Shown piece after piece: positions 1-9,351 of a stretch of 64,000 bases of DNA (position 1 is its first letter; each line of letters starts with the position of its first letter). The stretch spans positions 823,443 to 887,442 of the forward strand of contig NZ_LGKO01000005.1 of NCBI RefSeq assembly GCF_001306145.1, in the 5' to 3' direction. The stretch comes from Thermanaerothrix daxensis (GTDB lineage: Bacteria > Chloroflexota > Anaerolineae > Anaerolineales > Anaerolineaceae). The notes below the pieces were generated by a model. The model was not told the DNA's origin, made no database searches, and saw nothing but the letters and a program-made list of their open reading frames with translations. The translations under genes were made by a program, and so were the position numbers.

Positions 1-1041
1 TTGTTAGCGTTTTATCCTGAGGCGGTTTTCTTGGGCGCCTCGCAAATGCGTGATCCCTTCTTAATTGCTCTGGGGGCGGTGATGTTGTGGGCGTTTTTGG
101 AACGCGAGCCTGTGAGTTTGAAAGCGCGCCTGGGATGGGGTGGGGCGGCGCTTGTCTTAATGTTCCTCTTCTCCTGGCTAGCAGTGAGTGTCTGGTTATT
201 TGTGATTCTCGGCGGAAGTTTGCTTCTTTACTTGGGGCAGATCAAGATTAAACGGCCCTGGCAGTGGGTAGGGGCTGGGCTGGCTATTTTTGGTTTGCTA
301 GGGCTGATAGCCTTTGGAGGGTGGTTACAGCGAGTTGCTGCGTGGGATGCTTACCTCACTCAGCGGGGCTCTGGTTGGGTTCAAAAGTTACTTGGGGAAC
401 TGCCCTCCGCGCTTGAATTGCCTTTCATTGTGGGTTATGGTTTGTTCCAGCCGGTGTTGCCTGGAGCCATTTTTGACCCTTCATTACCGATCTGGAATGT
501 CATCAGTACCTCGAGAGCGCTTGGGTGGTATGCGATTTTACCGGTGCTTTTTTATGCTCCGTGGGCTTTACGGCATCAGCCCGGGCGTTCCTGGAAATTC
601 CACTTGCTTTGGTTGATCGGCGTAGCCTGGGGATGGGTGATCCTGGCTTCGCTTCGTGCCGGAGGGGATCTGTGGGACAATCCACGCTACCGCACGATGC
701 TATTACCTGTGCTGGCTATGCTAGTGGCCTGGGTCTATTACCTTGCTCGTGAGGCGCGCGATCCCTGGTTATGGCGCTGGTTTGCTGTGGAAGGGGTGGG
801 GCTGGCCTTTTTTACTGAGTGGTATGTCAGCCGTACTTATCGCATCCTTCCACGTTTGCCCTTTTGGATCATGATTGGAGCGATTGTAGTGGGTGCAGGG
901 TTGATTCTGGTGGGGGGATGGCTGTGGGATCGCTTTCAGGCTTCTGGGGATGTTTCTCGTTCCGGTGAAGCGGGAGCGCTATTGGGTGAGAGCGGTAAAG
1001 ATGCGGCGGCGGTAGCCAGTCCGAAGAGGGTCCAGAAATAG
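1..1041 (+). CDS. C-terminal part of a polytopic membrane protein, glycosyltransferase-like
   Basis: The frame is open from the first base, so the gene starts upstream of the window; the leading TTG is probably an internal Leu codon. About 346 residues are visible, with eight or so hydrophobic helices and a hydrophilic tail of about 35 residues. The motif FYPEAVFLGASQMRDP near the start and LWDNPRYR near residue 228 resemble the loops of GT-C type membrane glycosyltransferases (PMT/ArnT-like). The family call is therefore tentative. Its last 106 bases overlap the end of the convergent O-antigen ligase-like gene. The neighbouring polysaccharide operon fits a role in transferring sugars from a lipid carrier. 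Confidence 0.6.
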   Translation: MLAFYPEAVFLGASQMRDPFLIALGAVMLWAFLEREPVSLKARLGWGGAALVLMFLFSWLAVSVWLFVILGGSLLLYLGQIKIKRPWQWVGAGLAIFGLLGLIAFGGWLQRVAAWDAYLTQRGSGWVQKLLGELPSALELPFIVGYGLFQPVLPGAIFDPSLPIWNVISTSRALGWYAILPVLFYAPWALRHQPGRSWKFHLLWLIGVAWGWVILASLRAGGDLWDNPRYRTMLLPVLAMLVAWVYYLAREARDPWLWRWFAVEGVGLAFFTEWYVSRTYRILPRLPFWIMIGAIVVGAGLILVGGWLWDRFQASGDVSRSGEAGALLGESGKDAAAVASPKRVQK

Positions 1042-2447
1042 GGCAAGGCAAAGGTATCTACACTAAACCCCTCAATAACGAGGGCAATCAGTCCAAGCAT
1101 AGCTGCCCAACCCAGCGTGCGCTGGTGGAGATCAGGGGCGCGCCCCAGCGAGCGCGCGGTTACCCAAATCACGTAGAGCCAGGTTAAGAAAGTGACAAAA
1201 CCTATAACCCCGGTTTCGGTCAGCAAACGTACCCATAGACTCTTCGTGTTGGGGATGAAAGGCTTGCGGAACATCAGATCCTGCACCTCAGTGAGAGCCC
1301 AGCCAAAGGTCACCATTTTTTGAGGGAAGAAATAGCCCGCATTGCCCAATCCAACGCCCAGCCAGGGATAATCGGCGAAGATACGGTAACCGGTCTGCCA
1401 GTACACCAACCGTTCGGCAAAGACCAGACGGTTGGCGTAGCCGACCACCCCTTCTGTGCGCACAAACTCGAAGCGAAAGAGATCCCGCATACGCGGATCC
1501 AGGCGGCTGAGGACAAAGCCAGCGCCCAGGAAAAGACCCGCGTAAGCCGCAACCAGAACGAAAGCCAATCCCAGTGGAATGGCACGTTCCATGATCCAGC
1601 GGGCCAGGTTCAGGTGCAGGTGCTTCTGGATCTGGTCGCGTGACCAGCGTATCAAGGTAAGGTTGGCTCGCAGAATCAGGTAGGCAAGCGTGCACAGAAA
1701 AGCCAACCACCCCACTCGAGAAAAAGAGAGGAACAGCACGGCTCCGCCGCCCAGTAGGCAAAGATTTTCCAGGCTGAGGCCGAGAACGCGGAAGCGGAAA
1801 ACTGTGGTGCGTTGGAGAGTTGTGGCCAGCCAGAGGGGCAGATAAAGCAAATTTAACTGGTGGGCAAGCCACGAGGGCTCAAAAGCCAACCCGGTGACGC
1901 GTTGGTCAAAGAGGCGGCCGTTAGACGTCAGATAGGACTGAAGGACAAACATCCAGGTTGGGTAGCCCTGACGGGTATACCAGGTCACGGCCTGCCAGAA
2001 CGACCAAAGTATGATGACAATCCCGCCGATGTGAATAACACGTAAAACGAACATCAGCCGTTTGGATGAATTGATCCAGGTGGCGGTTAATACATAGAAA
2101 GCCCCCCCTACCCCCAGAGTTAGCAGTCCTTCCCGGATATTGTTCCACACGTTGGCTGAGCGGAAGGGTGGAAAGGGAATTAGAAAGGCAAACAACGATG
2201 AAAGCACGGCTATTCCAGCGAAGACCAAGAGAGGGATTGTCTGAGAGGGGAGGTGTCCGTCGGGTGAGACAAGATGGGGCAGATACCACACCAAAAGCAA
2301 GCCGACCAGAGGAAGAGCAGCGGCTGGGGCAACCGAATGGATGTTGAAACGCTGTGCAATCAGAGGAAAACTGGTGAGAGGGAGCAGTAACCCCACACTT
2401 CCCCATAGGATATACTGGAGGCTCAGGTACCAATTTTTGGTGCTCAT
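936..2447 (-). CDS. O-antigen ligase / polysaccharide polymerase family membrane protein
   Basis: This is a 503-residue protein with about ten to twelve membrane helices. It carries the Wzy_C/WaaL-type signature: SRVGWLAFL in the central region and a large outside loop containing YRIFADYPWLGVGLGNAGYF. Members polymerise or ligate undecaprenyl-linked glycans at the outer face of the membrane. It is the last gene of the rfb-wzz operon; its ATG overlaps the wzz stop as ATGA, so the two are probably translationally coupled. Sequence alone cannot separate polymerase (Wzy) from ligase (WaaL) activity. The last 106 bases overlap the convergent gene at the window start. Confidence 0.8.
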   Translation of the reverse strand: MSTKNWYLSLQYILWGSVGLLLPLTSFPLIAQRFNIHSVAPAAALPLVGLLLVWYLPHLVSPDGHLPSQTIPLLVFAGIAVLSSLFAFLIPFPPFRSANVWNNIREGLLTLGVGGAFYVLTATWINSSKRLMFVLRVIHIGGIVIILWSFWQAVTWYTRQGYPTWMFVLQSYLTSNGRLFDQRVTGLAFEPSWLAHQLNLLYLPLWLATTLQRTTVFRFRVLGLSLENLCLLGGGAVLFLSFSRVGWLAFLCTLAYLILRANLTLIRWSRDQIQKHLHLNLARWIMERAIPLGLAFVLVAAYAGLFLGAGFVLSRLDPRMRDLFRFEFVRTEGVVGYANRLVFAERLVYWQTGYRIFADYPWLGVGLGNAGYFFPQKMVTFGWALTEVQDLMFRKPFIPNTKSLWVRLLTETGVIGFVTFLTWLYVIWVTARSLGRAPDLHQRTLGWAAMLGLIALVIEGFSVDTFALPYFWTLFGLATAAASLPLSPNSAPASPERETSPEA

Positions 2448-3253
2448 CTTTGTGACCGCGAGGGGTGGAAAATGGGCAAAGTTTCCACCAGTGCAAGCCC
2501 AATTACCCAGCCAATGAGTGCACCGGCCAGCATGAGATCGTTGCGTCCGTACTGAACGGGTCGGAGCGGGGGGGAGGCCGACTCAACCCATTGGACAGAC
2601 AATCCCGGGAAAAGATTGCGGCTAGCCTGGCGTTCGGCCTGAAGTTGCTGACCAGTGGTAGCAAGCAGAGTCTGCAGATCTTCCAAAGATTGGTGGGGGC
2701 AAAATGAGGGGGCCGGTGCCACCCCTACCGCACGTTGAAGGCATTTTTCAACCGATTGCATATATTGCGTAAGGCTGGCCGCCTTCAAAGCATGGGCCTG
2801 CGCCTCGGTGAGAACTGCATTGGCTTCCTCTGCCCATAAATTGGCCAGTCGGGCTGCTTCCTGTGGGTCGGAGGTGCGCAAGCGAAGAATGAAGGCGTCC
2901 ACCTGGCGTTCCACGGTGCCCATGCGTCGCAAGTCCGGCACGGTGAGAGCAAGCCCCTCTTCTTGGCCCTTGGCTACCATACGTTCAAGCACTTCGTTTG
3001 AGGCAATAAGGTGTCCTACGGCATTAAGGGCTTGATCCTCCTCAAACTGGGTCATCAGACCGGTACGCGTGTAATCAATGGCGGCACTGAAAACAGCCTG
3101 GGCCTCGTAAACAGGGGGTTTAATGGCGTGAGCCAGCCAGCCGCTAAACGCTCCTAAAAGCGAGACCAACACGATAACCCACCACCAGCGAAGCACGCGC
3201 AGGAGTTCGGTTTGGGTGGAGAGGGCAGGTGGGGAGTCAGAAGGGGCACGCAT
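2444..3253 (-). CDS. Wzz-type chain length determinant / polysaccharide co-polymerase
   Basis: The protein has about 269 residues, with one helix near the N-terminus (RWWWVIVLVSLLGAFSGW) and one near the C-terminus (LMLAGALIGWVIGLALV) flanking an external domain. This is the layout of Wzz proteins (PF02706), which set glycan chain length. There is no Walker motif, so it is not a fused tyrosine kinase. The frame runs open back into rfbD. I chose the ATG at 3253 because AAAGGA lies 6 bases upstream, overlapping the rfbD stop; an ATG at 3259 is the alternative. It is coupled by ATGA to the polymerase gene downstream. Confidence 0.8.
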   Translation of the reverse strand: MRAPSDSPPALSTQTELLRVLRWWWVIVLVSLLGAFSGWLAHAIKPPVYEAQAVFSAAIDYTRTGLMTQFEEDQALNAVGHLIASNEVLERMVAKGQEEGLALTVPDLRRMGTVERQVDAFILRLRTSDPQEAARLANLWAEEANAVLTEAQAHALKAASLTQYMQSVEKCLQRAVGVAPAPSFCPHQSLEDLQTLLATTGQQLQAERQASRNLFPGLSVQWVESASPPLRPVQYGRNDLMLAGALIGWVIGLALVETLPIFHPSRSQR

Positions 3254-3263
3254 ACCCATTCCT

Positions 3264-4142
3264 TTAGCGTTGCATGGCCAGGATAAGTGCTTCACGCCAG
3301 GGGGGTAGACATAAGCCAAACTTCTGTTCAAAACGGTTACAATCGAGGGCAGAGAAAAGGGGGCGCTGAGCCGGGGTCGGAAACTCCTCCGTTCGCGCAG
3401 GCAAAAGTTGGCGGGTGATTTGTTCTTCGCGTTGCGGATCAGAGGCTAGGATTGCCTGTGCCCACTCAAACCGGCTAGCCCAGCCTTTACCGGCCAGATG
3501 ATAAAGCCCACGTTTTTCGTATAGTTGAGCATATGGGTCGTGACGATGAGAGGCCAAAAGGTTTGCCGTTACCTCGGCTAGCATCCGCGCCCAGGTAGGG
3601 TTCCCAATCTGATCATCCACCACGCGAAGCACCTCTTGTTTGCGGCTCCACTCCAGCACTTTGGTGACAAAGCTATCCCGGCGCAGGCTATAAACCCAAC
3701 TGGTTCGAAAAATCAAGTACGCGTTATCCACAGCCTGGATGGCCTGTTCTCCCAGCCACTTTGTCTTTCCGTAAACATTCAGGGGGTTGGGGATGTCGTC
3801 TTCGGTATATGGGCTACCCTTGGTTCCGTCAAAGACGTAATCTGTAGAAAAGTGGATCAAAACCGCGCGAATTTCGCAAGCGCACTCAGCCAGTACGCCG
3901 GGTGCCACGGCGTTAATCTGCTCGGCCAGGTGGTGCTCTTGCTCGGCTTTATCAACTGCGGTGTAGGCCGTGGCATTGTAAATCACATGAGGCTTTATCT
4001 CTCGGATGAGCGGCGGCAAGGTGTGGGGCTGGCTCAAATCAATTTGAGGATAATCCAGGGCAATGATATCACCCAGGCAGGCCAGAGAACGCCGCGCCTC
4101 CCAACCCAATTGCCCTAAATGGCCAAGGAGCAAAATGCGCAT
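3264..4142 (-). CDS. rfbD: dTDP-4-dehydrorhamnose reductase
   Basis: This 292-residue NAD(P)-dependent reductase converts dTDP-4-dehydro-L-rhamnose to dTDP-L-rhamnose in the cytoplasm, the last step of the pathway. It has an N-terminal nucleotide-binding loop (GHLGQLG), the STDYVFDG motif, the YGKTK catalytic Tyr-Lys pair and the FRTSWVYS motif. Length is normal for the family. It starts 2 bases after the rfbA stop and is followed by wzz within 10 bases, so it is part of one operon. Confidence 0.95.
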   Translation of the reverse strand: MRILLLGHLGQLGWEARRSLACLGDIIALDYPQIDLSQPHTLPPLIREIKPHVIYNATAYTAVDKAEQEHHLAEQINAVAPGVLAECACEIRAVLIHFSTDYVFDGTKGSPYTEDDIPNPLNVYGKTKWLGEQAIQAVDNAYLIFRTSWVYSLRRDSFVTKVLEWSRKQEVLRVVDDQIGNPTWARMLAEVTANLLASHRHDPYAQLYEKRGLYHLAGKGWASRFEWAQAILASDPQREEQITRQLLPARTEEFPTPAQRPLFSALDCNRFEQKFGLCLPPWREALILAMQR

Positions 4143-4144
4143 AT

Positions 4145-5020
4145 TTACCAGGGGGTCTCCTCGAGAAGTCGAAGCAGATAGGCCCCGTATCCGTTATTTG
4201 CCATGCTCAGGGCCTGCTCACGGAGCTGTTCGGCGGTAATATAGCCCATACGATAGGCAATCTCCTCGGGGCAGGAGATCATCAGACCCTGCCGTTCCTC
4301 AACGGTCTGGACGAAGTTGCTGGCCTGAAGGAGGGCCTCATGCGTGCCGGCGTCCAGCCAGGCAATCCCGCGCCCCAGAATCTCGACCCTGAGCTGGCCT
4401 TTTTCAAGGTAAATGCGGTTCAAATCTGTGATTTCCAATTCACCACGTTGAGAGGGGTGCAAACCTTCGGCATACTCTACCACGTGGTGATCGTAAAAAT
4501 AAATGCCCGGAACTGCGAGATTTGAACGAGGCTTCTTGGGTTTTTCCTCGATGCTTAGGGCGCGTCCGTCAGGACCAATTTCAACCACTCCATAGCGAGT
4601 AGGATCGTTAACCGGGTAGGCGAAGATAACCGCTCCCTCCTGCACCTGGGCGGCGCTCTGGAGCAAACGCGCCAGTCCGCGCCCGTAGAAGATGTTATCG
4701 CCAAGGATGAGTGCGCAGGGTTCCCCAGCAATAAAATGGCGCCCGATGAGAAATGCCTCGGCCAGGCCACGTGGTTCGGGTTGTTCTGCATATTGGAAGC
4801 GTAACCCCCATTGATGACCTTCGCCAAGCAGTCGCTCGAATAGGGGGAGATCTTGGGGGGTGCTGATGATAAGAATATCGCGAATCCCGGCCAGCATCAG
4901 CATGGAGAGGGGATAGTAAATCATTGGTTTGTTGTAAACGGGAAGAATTTGCTTGCTGATTGCCCGAGTGATTGGATAAAGGCGGGTACCTTTACCACCT
5001 GCCAGAATGATCCCTTTCAT
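4145..5020 (-). CDS. rfbA: Glucose-1-phosphate thymidylyltransferase
   Basis: This 291-residue nucleotidyltransferase joins dTTP and glucose-1-phosphate to give dTDP-glucose, the first step to dTDP-rhamnose. The N-terminal signature [11 protein letters not shown] and the [10 protein letters not shown] motif with its metal-binding Asp are intact, and EEKP follows as expected. Length matches the short RfbA type. Its ATG overlaps the rfbB stop by 4 bases (ATGA), which implies translational coupling. Confidence 0.96.
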   Translation of the reverse strand: MKGIILAGGKGTRLYPITRAISKQILPVYNKPMIYYPLSMLMLAGIRDILIISTPQDLPLFERLLGEGHQWGLRFQYAEQPEPRGLAEAFLIGRHFIAGEPCALILGDNIFYGRGLARLLQSAAQVQEGAVIFAYPVNDPTRYGVVEIGPDGRALSIEEKPKKPRSNLAVPGIYFYDHHVVEYAEGLHPSQRGELEITDLNRIYLEKGQLRVEILGRGIAWLDAGTHEALLQASNFVQTVEERQGLMISCPEEIAYRMGYITAEQLREQALSMANNGYGAYLLRLLEETPW

Positions 5021-6102
5021 GTTTGAACTCCTCGTGAGGCGTAGTTGTTTTCTAGCCAGGCCTGGAAGTCAGGGCGCTTCAAGATGGATGAGACCCACTC
5101 CAAATTACTCAGATACCATAGGACAGTTTTTCGCAGGCCGCTCTCCAGGGTTTCACGTGGTTGCCATCCGAGTTCCTGTCGAATTTTGGTAATATCCATA
5201 GCGTAGCGCCGATCATGGCCGGGCCGGTCGGCAACAAAGCGGATCAGGTTGCGATGCGGACGGTGAGGGGATTCGGGACGGAGTTCGTCCAGCAGATCGC
5301 AGATGGTGTGCACAATGTAAAGGTTGGTGGGCTGATTGTTGCCACCGATGTTATAAGTTTCCCCCAAGCGGCCTCGCTTTAACACCCCCAGGATGGCCTC
5401 ACAGTGATCTTCAACGTACAACCAATCCCGAATCTGCTGACCATCTCCATAAACAGGTAGGGGTTTCCCCTGGAGTGCATTTAAGATCATCAGCGGGATG
5501 AGTTTCTCCGGGAACTGATAAGGCCCATAATTGTTGGAACAGTTGGTGATTGTCACTGGGAGTCCATAGGTATGAGCATAGGCACGCACCAGATGATCGC
5601 TGGCTGCCTTCGATGCGGAATAGGGAGAATTCGGCGCGTAGGGATTGGTTTCGCGGAAGGGTGGCTCGTGGGGTTCAAGTGAGCCAAATACTTCATCCGT
5701 TGAGACATGGTGAAAACGACACTGCTCAAGCGGTACCATTTTATCTTCTATCCAGGCTTTGCGAGCCGCTTCCAGCAGAGTGAATGTGCCTACAATATTG
5801 GTTTGGATAAATTGAGCCGGGCCAAGGATGGAACGGTCTACATGGGACTCGGCTGCAAAATGCACCACAGTGTCAATTTCGTATTGGATGAATAAGCGAT
5901 AGACCAAATCGGCGTCGCAAATATCTCCACGGACGAAGATATGTCTCTGTTCATCGGGCAAGTGGCGCAGATTTTCCAGACTGCCCGCATAGGTTAGGAG
6001 ATCCAAATTGATTACCAATACCTCGGGTTCGTGTTGGAGAAGATAACGCACAAAGTTGGATCCGATAAACCCTGCACCACCTGTGACCAATACGCGTTGC
6101 AT
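5017..6102 (-). CDS. rfbB: dTDP-glucose 4,6-dehydratase
   Basis: The protein has 361 residues from the chosen start and is an extended short-chain dehydrogenase acting on dTDP-glucose, second step of the rhamnose pathway. It shows [12 protein letters not shown] at the N-terminus, the STDEVFG motif, catalytic YSASK and RDWLYVEDH. An upstream in-frame ATG at 6126 would overlap rfbC. I prefer 6102 because GTGGAG lies about 6 bases before it and the TGGAGFIG motif then falls at the usual distance. Stop overlaps the rfbA start. Confidence 0.95.
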   Translation of the reverse strand: MQRVLVTGGAGFIGSNFVRYLLQHEPEVLVINLDLLTYAGSLENLRHLPDEQRHIFVRGDICDADLVYRLFIQYEIDTVVHFAAESHVDRSILGPAQFIQTNIVGTFTLLEAARKAWIEDKMVPLEQCRFHHVSTDEVFGSLEPHEPPFRETNPYAPNSPYSASKAASDHLVRAYAHTYGLPVTITNCSNNYGPYQFPEKLIPLMILNALQGKPLPVYGDGQQIRDWLYVEDHCEAILGVLKRGRLGETYNIGGNNQPTNLYIVHTICDLLDELRPESPHRPHRNLIRFVADRPGHDRRYAMDITKIRQELGWQPRETLESGLRKTVLWYLSNLEWVSSILKRPDFQAWLENNYASRGVQT

Positions 6103-6118
6103 AGGCACTCCACGAAAT

Positions 6119-6667
6119 TCAATCAAATAACTCGGCTTCAGAAAGGTACTTGCCCTGGGCGTCCTTCTCAGAAAGCAAAGGGGGTTGGTGCTCTATCAGA
6201 GGCCAGTCAATTCCAATGTGAGGATCATCCCAGCGGAGAGTGCGCTCCCCACGAGGATTGTAAAAGTCGGTGGTTTTATAGTGCACCTCCGCCCAATCGC
6301 TCAGCACATAAAAGCCATGTGCAAAACCAGGAGGGATCCAAATTTGGAGGTGATTTTCTGCCGAGAGAATCACCCCTACCCATTTTCCAAAAGTAGGAGA
6401 ACTTTTTCGCAGATCCACTGCCACGTCAAAGATGGTGCCGGTAATGGCCCTTACCAGCTTGCCCTGCGGGTTCTGAATCTGATAATGGAGACCGCGCAGG
6501 ATTCCACGATGTGACCCCGAGTGGTTGTCCTGAACGAAATGGGTGGGCAGACCTGCCTCGGCGAACTTACGAGCCTGGAAGATCTCCATAAAAAAACCGC
6601 GCGAGTCGCTGAATACCTCGGGCTCGATCAGAATAACATCGGGGATTGATGTGGGCAAGAAGCGCAT
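6119..6667 (-). CDS. rfbC: dTDP-4-dehydrorhamnose 3,5-epimerase
   Basis: The protein has 182 residues, the normal size for this cupin-fold epimerase, third enzyme of the dTDP-L-rhamnose pathway. Motifs include [19 protein letters not shown], the GLHYQ segment with the catalytic His, and [14 protein letters not shown]. The frame is open for another 100 residues upstream, but that part is low-complexity read-through of slyD and its terminator. The ATG at 6667 begins the conserved region. There is no good ribosome binding site, yet a TATAAT box lies about 40 bases upstream. It is the first gene of the operon. Confidence 0.94.
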   Translation of the reverse strand: MRFLPTSIPDVILIEPEVFSDSRGFFMEIFQARKFAEAGLPTHFVQDNHSGSHRGILRGLHYQIQNPQGKLVRAITGTIFDVAVDLRKSSPTFGKWVGVILSAENHLQIWIPPGFAHGFYVLSDWAEVHYKTTDFYNPRGERTLRWDDPHIGIDWPLIEHQPPLLSEKDAQGKYLSEAELFD

Positions 6668-6706
6668 ACTGTGTGAAGTCTTAAGGCAGGGATTGGCTGC
6701 GATTGG

Positions 6707-6712
6707 ATTATA
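6707..6712 (-). promoter_or_regulatory. Probable -10 box of the rfbC-led operon
   Basis: On the minus strand this reads TATAAT, preceded by TCTGG. It lies about 40 bases before the rfbC ATG and after the slyD terminator. No good -35 sits at 16-18 bases; TTGGAC is 22 bases away. So the -10 is strong and the promoter as a whole is only probable. Confidence 0.45.
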
Positions 6713-6740
6713 CCAGAATACCCCTGGGCTTTTAGTCCAA

Positions 6741-6773
6741 TAGAAAACCGCTGCGGGTACGCCGCAGCGGTTT
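6741..6773 (-). terminator. Rho-independent terminator after slyD
   Basis: A perfect 12-bp inverted repeat (AAACCGCTGCGG and its complement, 6745-6756 and 6762-6773) encloses a 5-base loop. On the minus strand it is followed by TTTTC. It separates the slyD transcript from the rfb operon. Confidence 0.8.
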
Positions 6774-6794
6774 GGGTTGGCAGGCGGACGAGAA

Positions 6795-7328
6795 TTATTC
6801 CTCCTCGTCGCCGGGGAGGAATTCTTCCTCTTCTTCCATGCCCTCTTCGTGAACGTGGCCGTGGCGCAGTTCTTCTTCGGTGGCCTGGCGCAGATCAACA
6901 ACCTTGACGTCGAAGACCAGTTCCTGACCAGCCAGCGGGTGGTTGAAGTCAAGAGTAACGGCTTCGTCATCAACCCCTACGATGGTAGCATGCAGGATAT
7001 TACCTTCCATGTCACGTACTTCAAGTTCCACGCCTGTGACCAGGGGGATCTGGGGAGGAAATTCCTCTTTAGGGATGCGCATGACGGCATCGGGGTCAAT
7101 TTCACCATACCCATCACGAGGTTGGACAACGATGTGTTTTTCATCGCCAACGTGCAGACCGTAGAGTTCGCGCTCGAGGCCAGGGATGATGTTGCCGTAG
7201 CCCTGAAGAAAAACGACCGGATTCGACTCATCCGAAGAGTCCACAACAGTGCCGTTGACGCTGAGCGTATATGCCAGGGAGACCACGACGTCATCGGCGA
7301 TTTGGGTGGGTTTTGCTGAGGGATTCAA
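6795..7328 (-). CDS. slyD: FKBP-type peptidyl-prolyl cis-trans isomerase, SlyD-like
   Basis: This 177-residue cytoplasmic chaperone and prolyl isomerase has an FKBP core (GYGNIIPGLERELYGL, GDEKHIVV, GYGEIDPD), the insert-in-flap segment of SlyD, and NHPLAGQELVFDVKV. The tail has His residues (RHGHVHEEG) that could bind metal, then a strongly acidic end. The start codon is TTG at 7328, with GGAG 8 bases upstream; no ATG fits the conserved start of the domain. A terminator follows. It probably has its own promoter at the end of the relA-like gene. Confidence 0.9.
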   Translation of the reverse strand: MNPSAKPTQIADDVVVSLAYTLSVNGTVVDSSDESNPVVFLQGYGNIIPGLERELYGLHVGDEKHIVVQPRDGYGEIDPDAVMRIPKEEFPPQIPLVTGVELEVRDMEGNILHATIVGVDDEAVTLDFNHPLAGQELVFDVKVVDLRQATEEELRHGHVHEEGMEEEEEFLPGDEEE

Positions 7329-7381
7329 TTTTTTACTCCGTTCTAGATTTCATGCATTTATGGGGGGCATGAATTTTGAAA

Positions 7382-7408
7382 ATTATACCATAACCTAGGT
7401 AATTTCAA
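7382..7408 (-). promoter_or_regulatory. Probable promoter of slyD
   Basis: On the minus strand a -35 like TTGAAA (7403-7408) is followed after 15 bases by TATAAT (7382-7387). The leader between this and the TTG start contains a small inverted repeat, TTCATGC with GCATGAA. The spacer is short for sigma-70. Confidence 0.4.
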
Positions 7409-9257
7409 TGGATTCTAGTTCAACGCCACAGTGAATATAAGCCTGATAGAGGGGTTCACACTGTTCGGGTGATAGATTGCTCACTACCAGCCGTAACGAA
7501 AAACGGCCATCTGGAAGCGTATTGTTCACCGAACGTAGAATATTCCCACCGGCTTGTGAAACCAGACTTGCAAGGCGCGCCAGTGTCCCGGGACGATTGG
7601 CCCGTGCACTGCCTATCATTTGAATGGTGGTCCAACGGAGGGTGTCATTGGTGATACCAACACTATCCAGGGTTTGAGAGACTTCCTGCTGGCGGATGGC
7701 ACCACTTCCCAGCGCAGCATAGAAGTCTTCCAGGCTTGCACATGCCAATTGTTCCAGAAGATTATCCACCCGCGTTGGCTCCAGGGCCTGAACATCCTCA
7801 AGCGCCAGTAGTCCTCGCTCTTTGGGCAATTGCTTGGCGATTTGGCGCCCCTTTTCAGCACTGCGCTTGAGGGCTTCCGTTACCAGGACACTCCGCAGCA
7901 GGCGAGCGGTGGATGGATTGCTAAATGCCAGCCATTCCTCAGAGGGGGCTAAGCGGTTGCTCCCGGTTATCACTTCCACTATGTCACCGGGTTGAATGTG
8001 GTCGGATAATCGCGCCAAGTTACCGTTCACCTTGACGGCGCTGATTTTATCCAGGAGAAATTCTTGCTGAATAGAAGCAATGGCATCCAGGACCGTGGAA
8101 CCTTCGGGCAGGAAACGCGCACTCCCGCTGGGGGTGAAGATTTCAATGGGGCGGTATTGACTAATGTCCTTTCCTTGTTGTAGGGCATAAACGACCCCCC
8201 AGTGGTTCTCACCCTCCATATCACGGGTGGCGATAGCAACCTCAATAGCCCCTAGATCGGGCAGCCAGGCAGTAACCTGAAGAGCACGGTAGCCGTTTTG
8301 CGGGCAGGCGATGTAGTCATCAAAACGATTCTGGTCTAAATAAGGGCCGAGGAACCGGTTGACCTTGGGGAGAAGGGCATAACATTGGGTTTCATCTTCG
8401 CTGTCTACAACCAATCGGAAGGAAACCAGGTCATTAACTGCTGCAAATGAATCCATCGAAGCACGCCGTGCCCGTGCCATACGGCGCAGTTTCTGCCAGG
8501 TTTGCCAATAACCATTGACGGTAAGTTCCACACTGCCGCTGATGCCGCTTTCTTCCATCAAGTTGCCCAGTTGCTCCATCATCGGGTTAATGAAGGAGAG
8601 ATCTAGGCGGGGATCGGCATCAATTTTCTCTTTGACAAAAGAGTAGGTTTCGGGGTCTGCATAGGGGAATGCTAAGTCTTCCAGCCAGCGCCGCCAGCGA
8701 TAACAGTTCAAAATGCCCGCCAGCTTGCCGTAAGCGCGGATGACCTCAAGGGCTTTCTGCTGGCGTTTGTGCTCTGGCATGTAGTGAAGCGTTAGCAAGT
8801 TATGGCTTTTATCTGCCAGTTTGACCAGGAAGACTCCGGGATCACGGAATTGAGCCAGTTTGCGTAGCGTTTCGATCTCGCGGGTTCGCCCATCGCGCGG
8901 CGTGCTGATCTTGGTGACTCCGTCTACAATGTAGGCAACTTCTTCGCCCAACGGACCGGGGAAGCGTGCTCGAATAGCATCTAATGTTTCGCCCTGGTCT
9001 TCCACGGCGTCGTGAAGCAAGCCGGCAATGGTCCAGGCTTCGCGGCCGATGAGTTTATCCAGAAATGCGCCTACCCACACGCAATGGGTTTCAAAGTAGG
9101 GTTCCCCACTCAGGCGACACTGCCCTTTATGTAATTCGCGTCCCCATGCGTAGGCTTCGGCAATTGCCGGGGTGCGTGGGATGAATTCGCCTGGATTGAA
9201 CTCATCCTCTAGGCGAGGGCGGATTTCTTTGACCGGGGTTACGGTTACTTTAACCAT
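7395..9257 (-). CDS. RelA/SpoT family (p)ppGpp protein with HD, divergent synthetase, TGS and ACT regions
   Basis: The protein has 620 residues, shorter than the usual 700-750. The N-terminal HD hydrolase domain keeps its metal ligands (the His of ETHCVWVG, GLLHDAVED, and LADKSHN). The synthetase region (about 250-360) is recognisable by DLVSFRLV and DYIACPQNGYRALQV but differs at places normally fixed: YRALQ where YxSLH is usual, and EVAIATRDM where EVQIRT is usual. A TGS-like domain (about 375-440) and a C-terminal ACT domain (RPGTLARLASLVSQAGGN) follow. I infer that hydrolysis of (p)ppGpp is likely and synthesis is doubtful. A good promoter lies upstream. Confidence 0.85.
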   Translation of the reverse strand: MVKVTVTPVKEIRPRLEDEFNPGEFIPRTPAIAEAYAWGRELHKGQCRLSGEPYFETHCVWVGAFLDKLIGREAWTIAGLLHDAVEDQGETLDAIRARFPGPLGEEVAYIVDGVTKISTPRDGRTREIETLRKLAQFRDPGVFLVKLADKSHNLLTLHYMPEHKRQQKALEVIRAYGKLAGILNCYRWRRWLEDLAFPYADPETYSFVKEKIDADPRLDLSFINPMMEQLGNLMEESGISGSVELTVNGYWQTWQKLRRMARARRASMDSFAAVNDLVSFRLVVDSEDETQCYALLPKVNRFLGPYLDQNRFDDYIACPQNGYRALQVTAWLPDLGAIEVAIATRDMEGENHWGVVYALQQGKDISQYRPIEIFTPSGSARFLPEGSTVLDAIASIQQEFLLDKISAVKVNGNLARLSDHIQPGDIVEVITGSNRLAPSEEWLAFSNPSTARLLRSVLVTEALKRSAEKGRQIAKQLPKERGLLALEDVQALEPTRVDNLLEQLACASLEDFYAALGSGAIRQQEVSQTLDSVGITNDTLRWTTIQMIGSARANRPGTLARLASLVSQAGGNILRSVNNTLPDGRFSLRLVVSNLSPEQCEPLYQAYIHCGVELESIEIT

Positions 9258-9299
9258 CGCTTGCTTTACGGGGTATTACCATTATTATCTTATTGTTCT

Positions 9300-9328
9300 A
9301 TTTTAACCCCTAAAAATCCCTGTACCAA
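9300..9328 (-). promoter_or_regulatory. Predicted promoter of the relA/spoT-like gene
   Basis: Minus strand: TTGGTA (9323-9328), 17-base spacer, TAAAAT (9300-9305). The predicted start site leaves a leader of about 35 bases before the ATG at 9257. Confidence 0.45.
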
Positions 9329-9351
9329 TACCCAGGCAACAGCGTCCCGCA

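Noticed and set aside
6668..6973. N-terminal extension of rfbC upstream of 6667
   Set aside because: The extra residues are read from slyD and its terminator in another frame; the epimerase domain starts at 6667.
6777..7319. 180-codon plus-strand frame
   Set aside because: It is antisense to slyD; the Phe-rich start is the complement of the acidic Glu tail.
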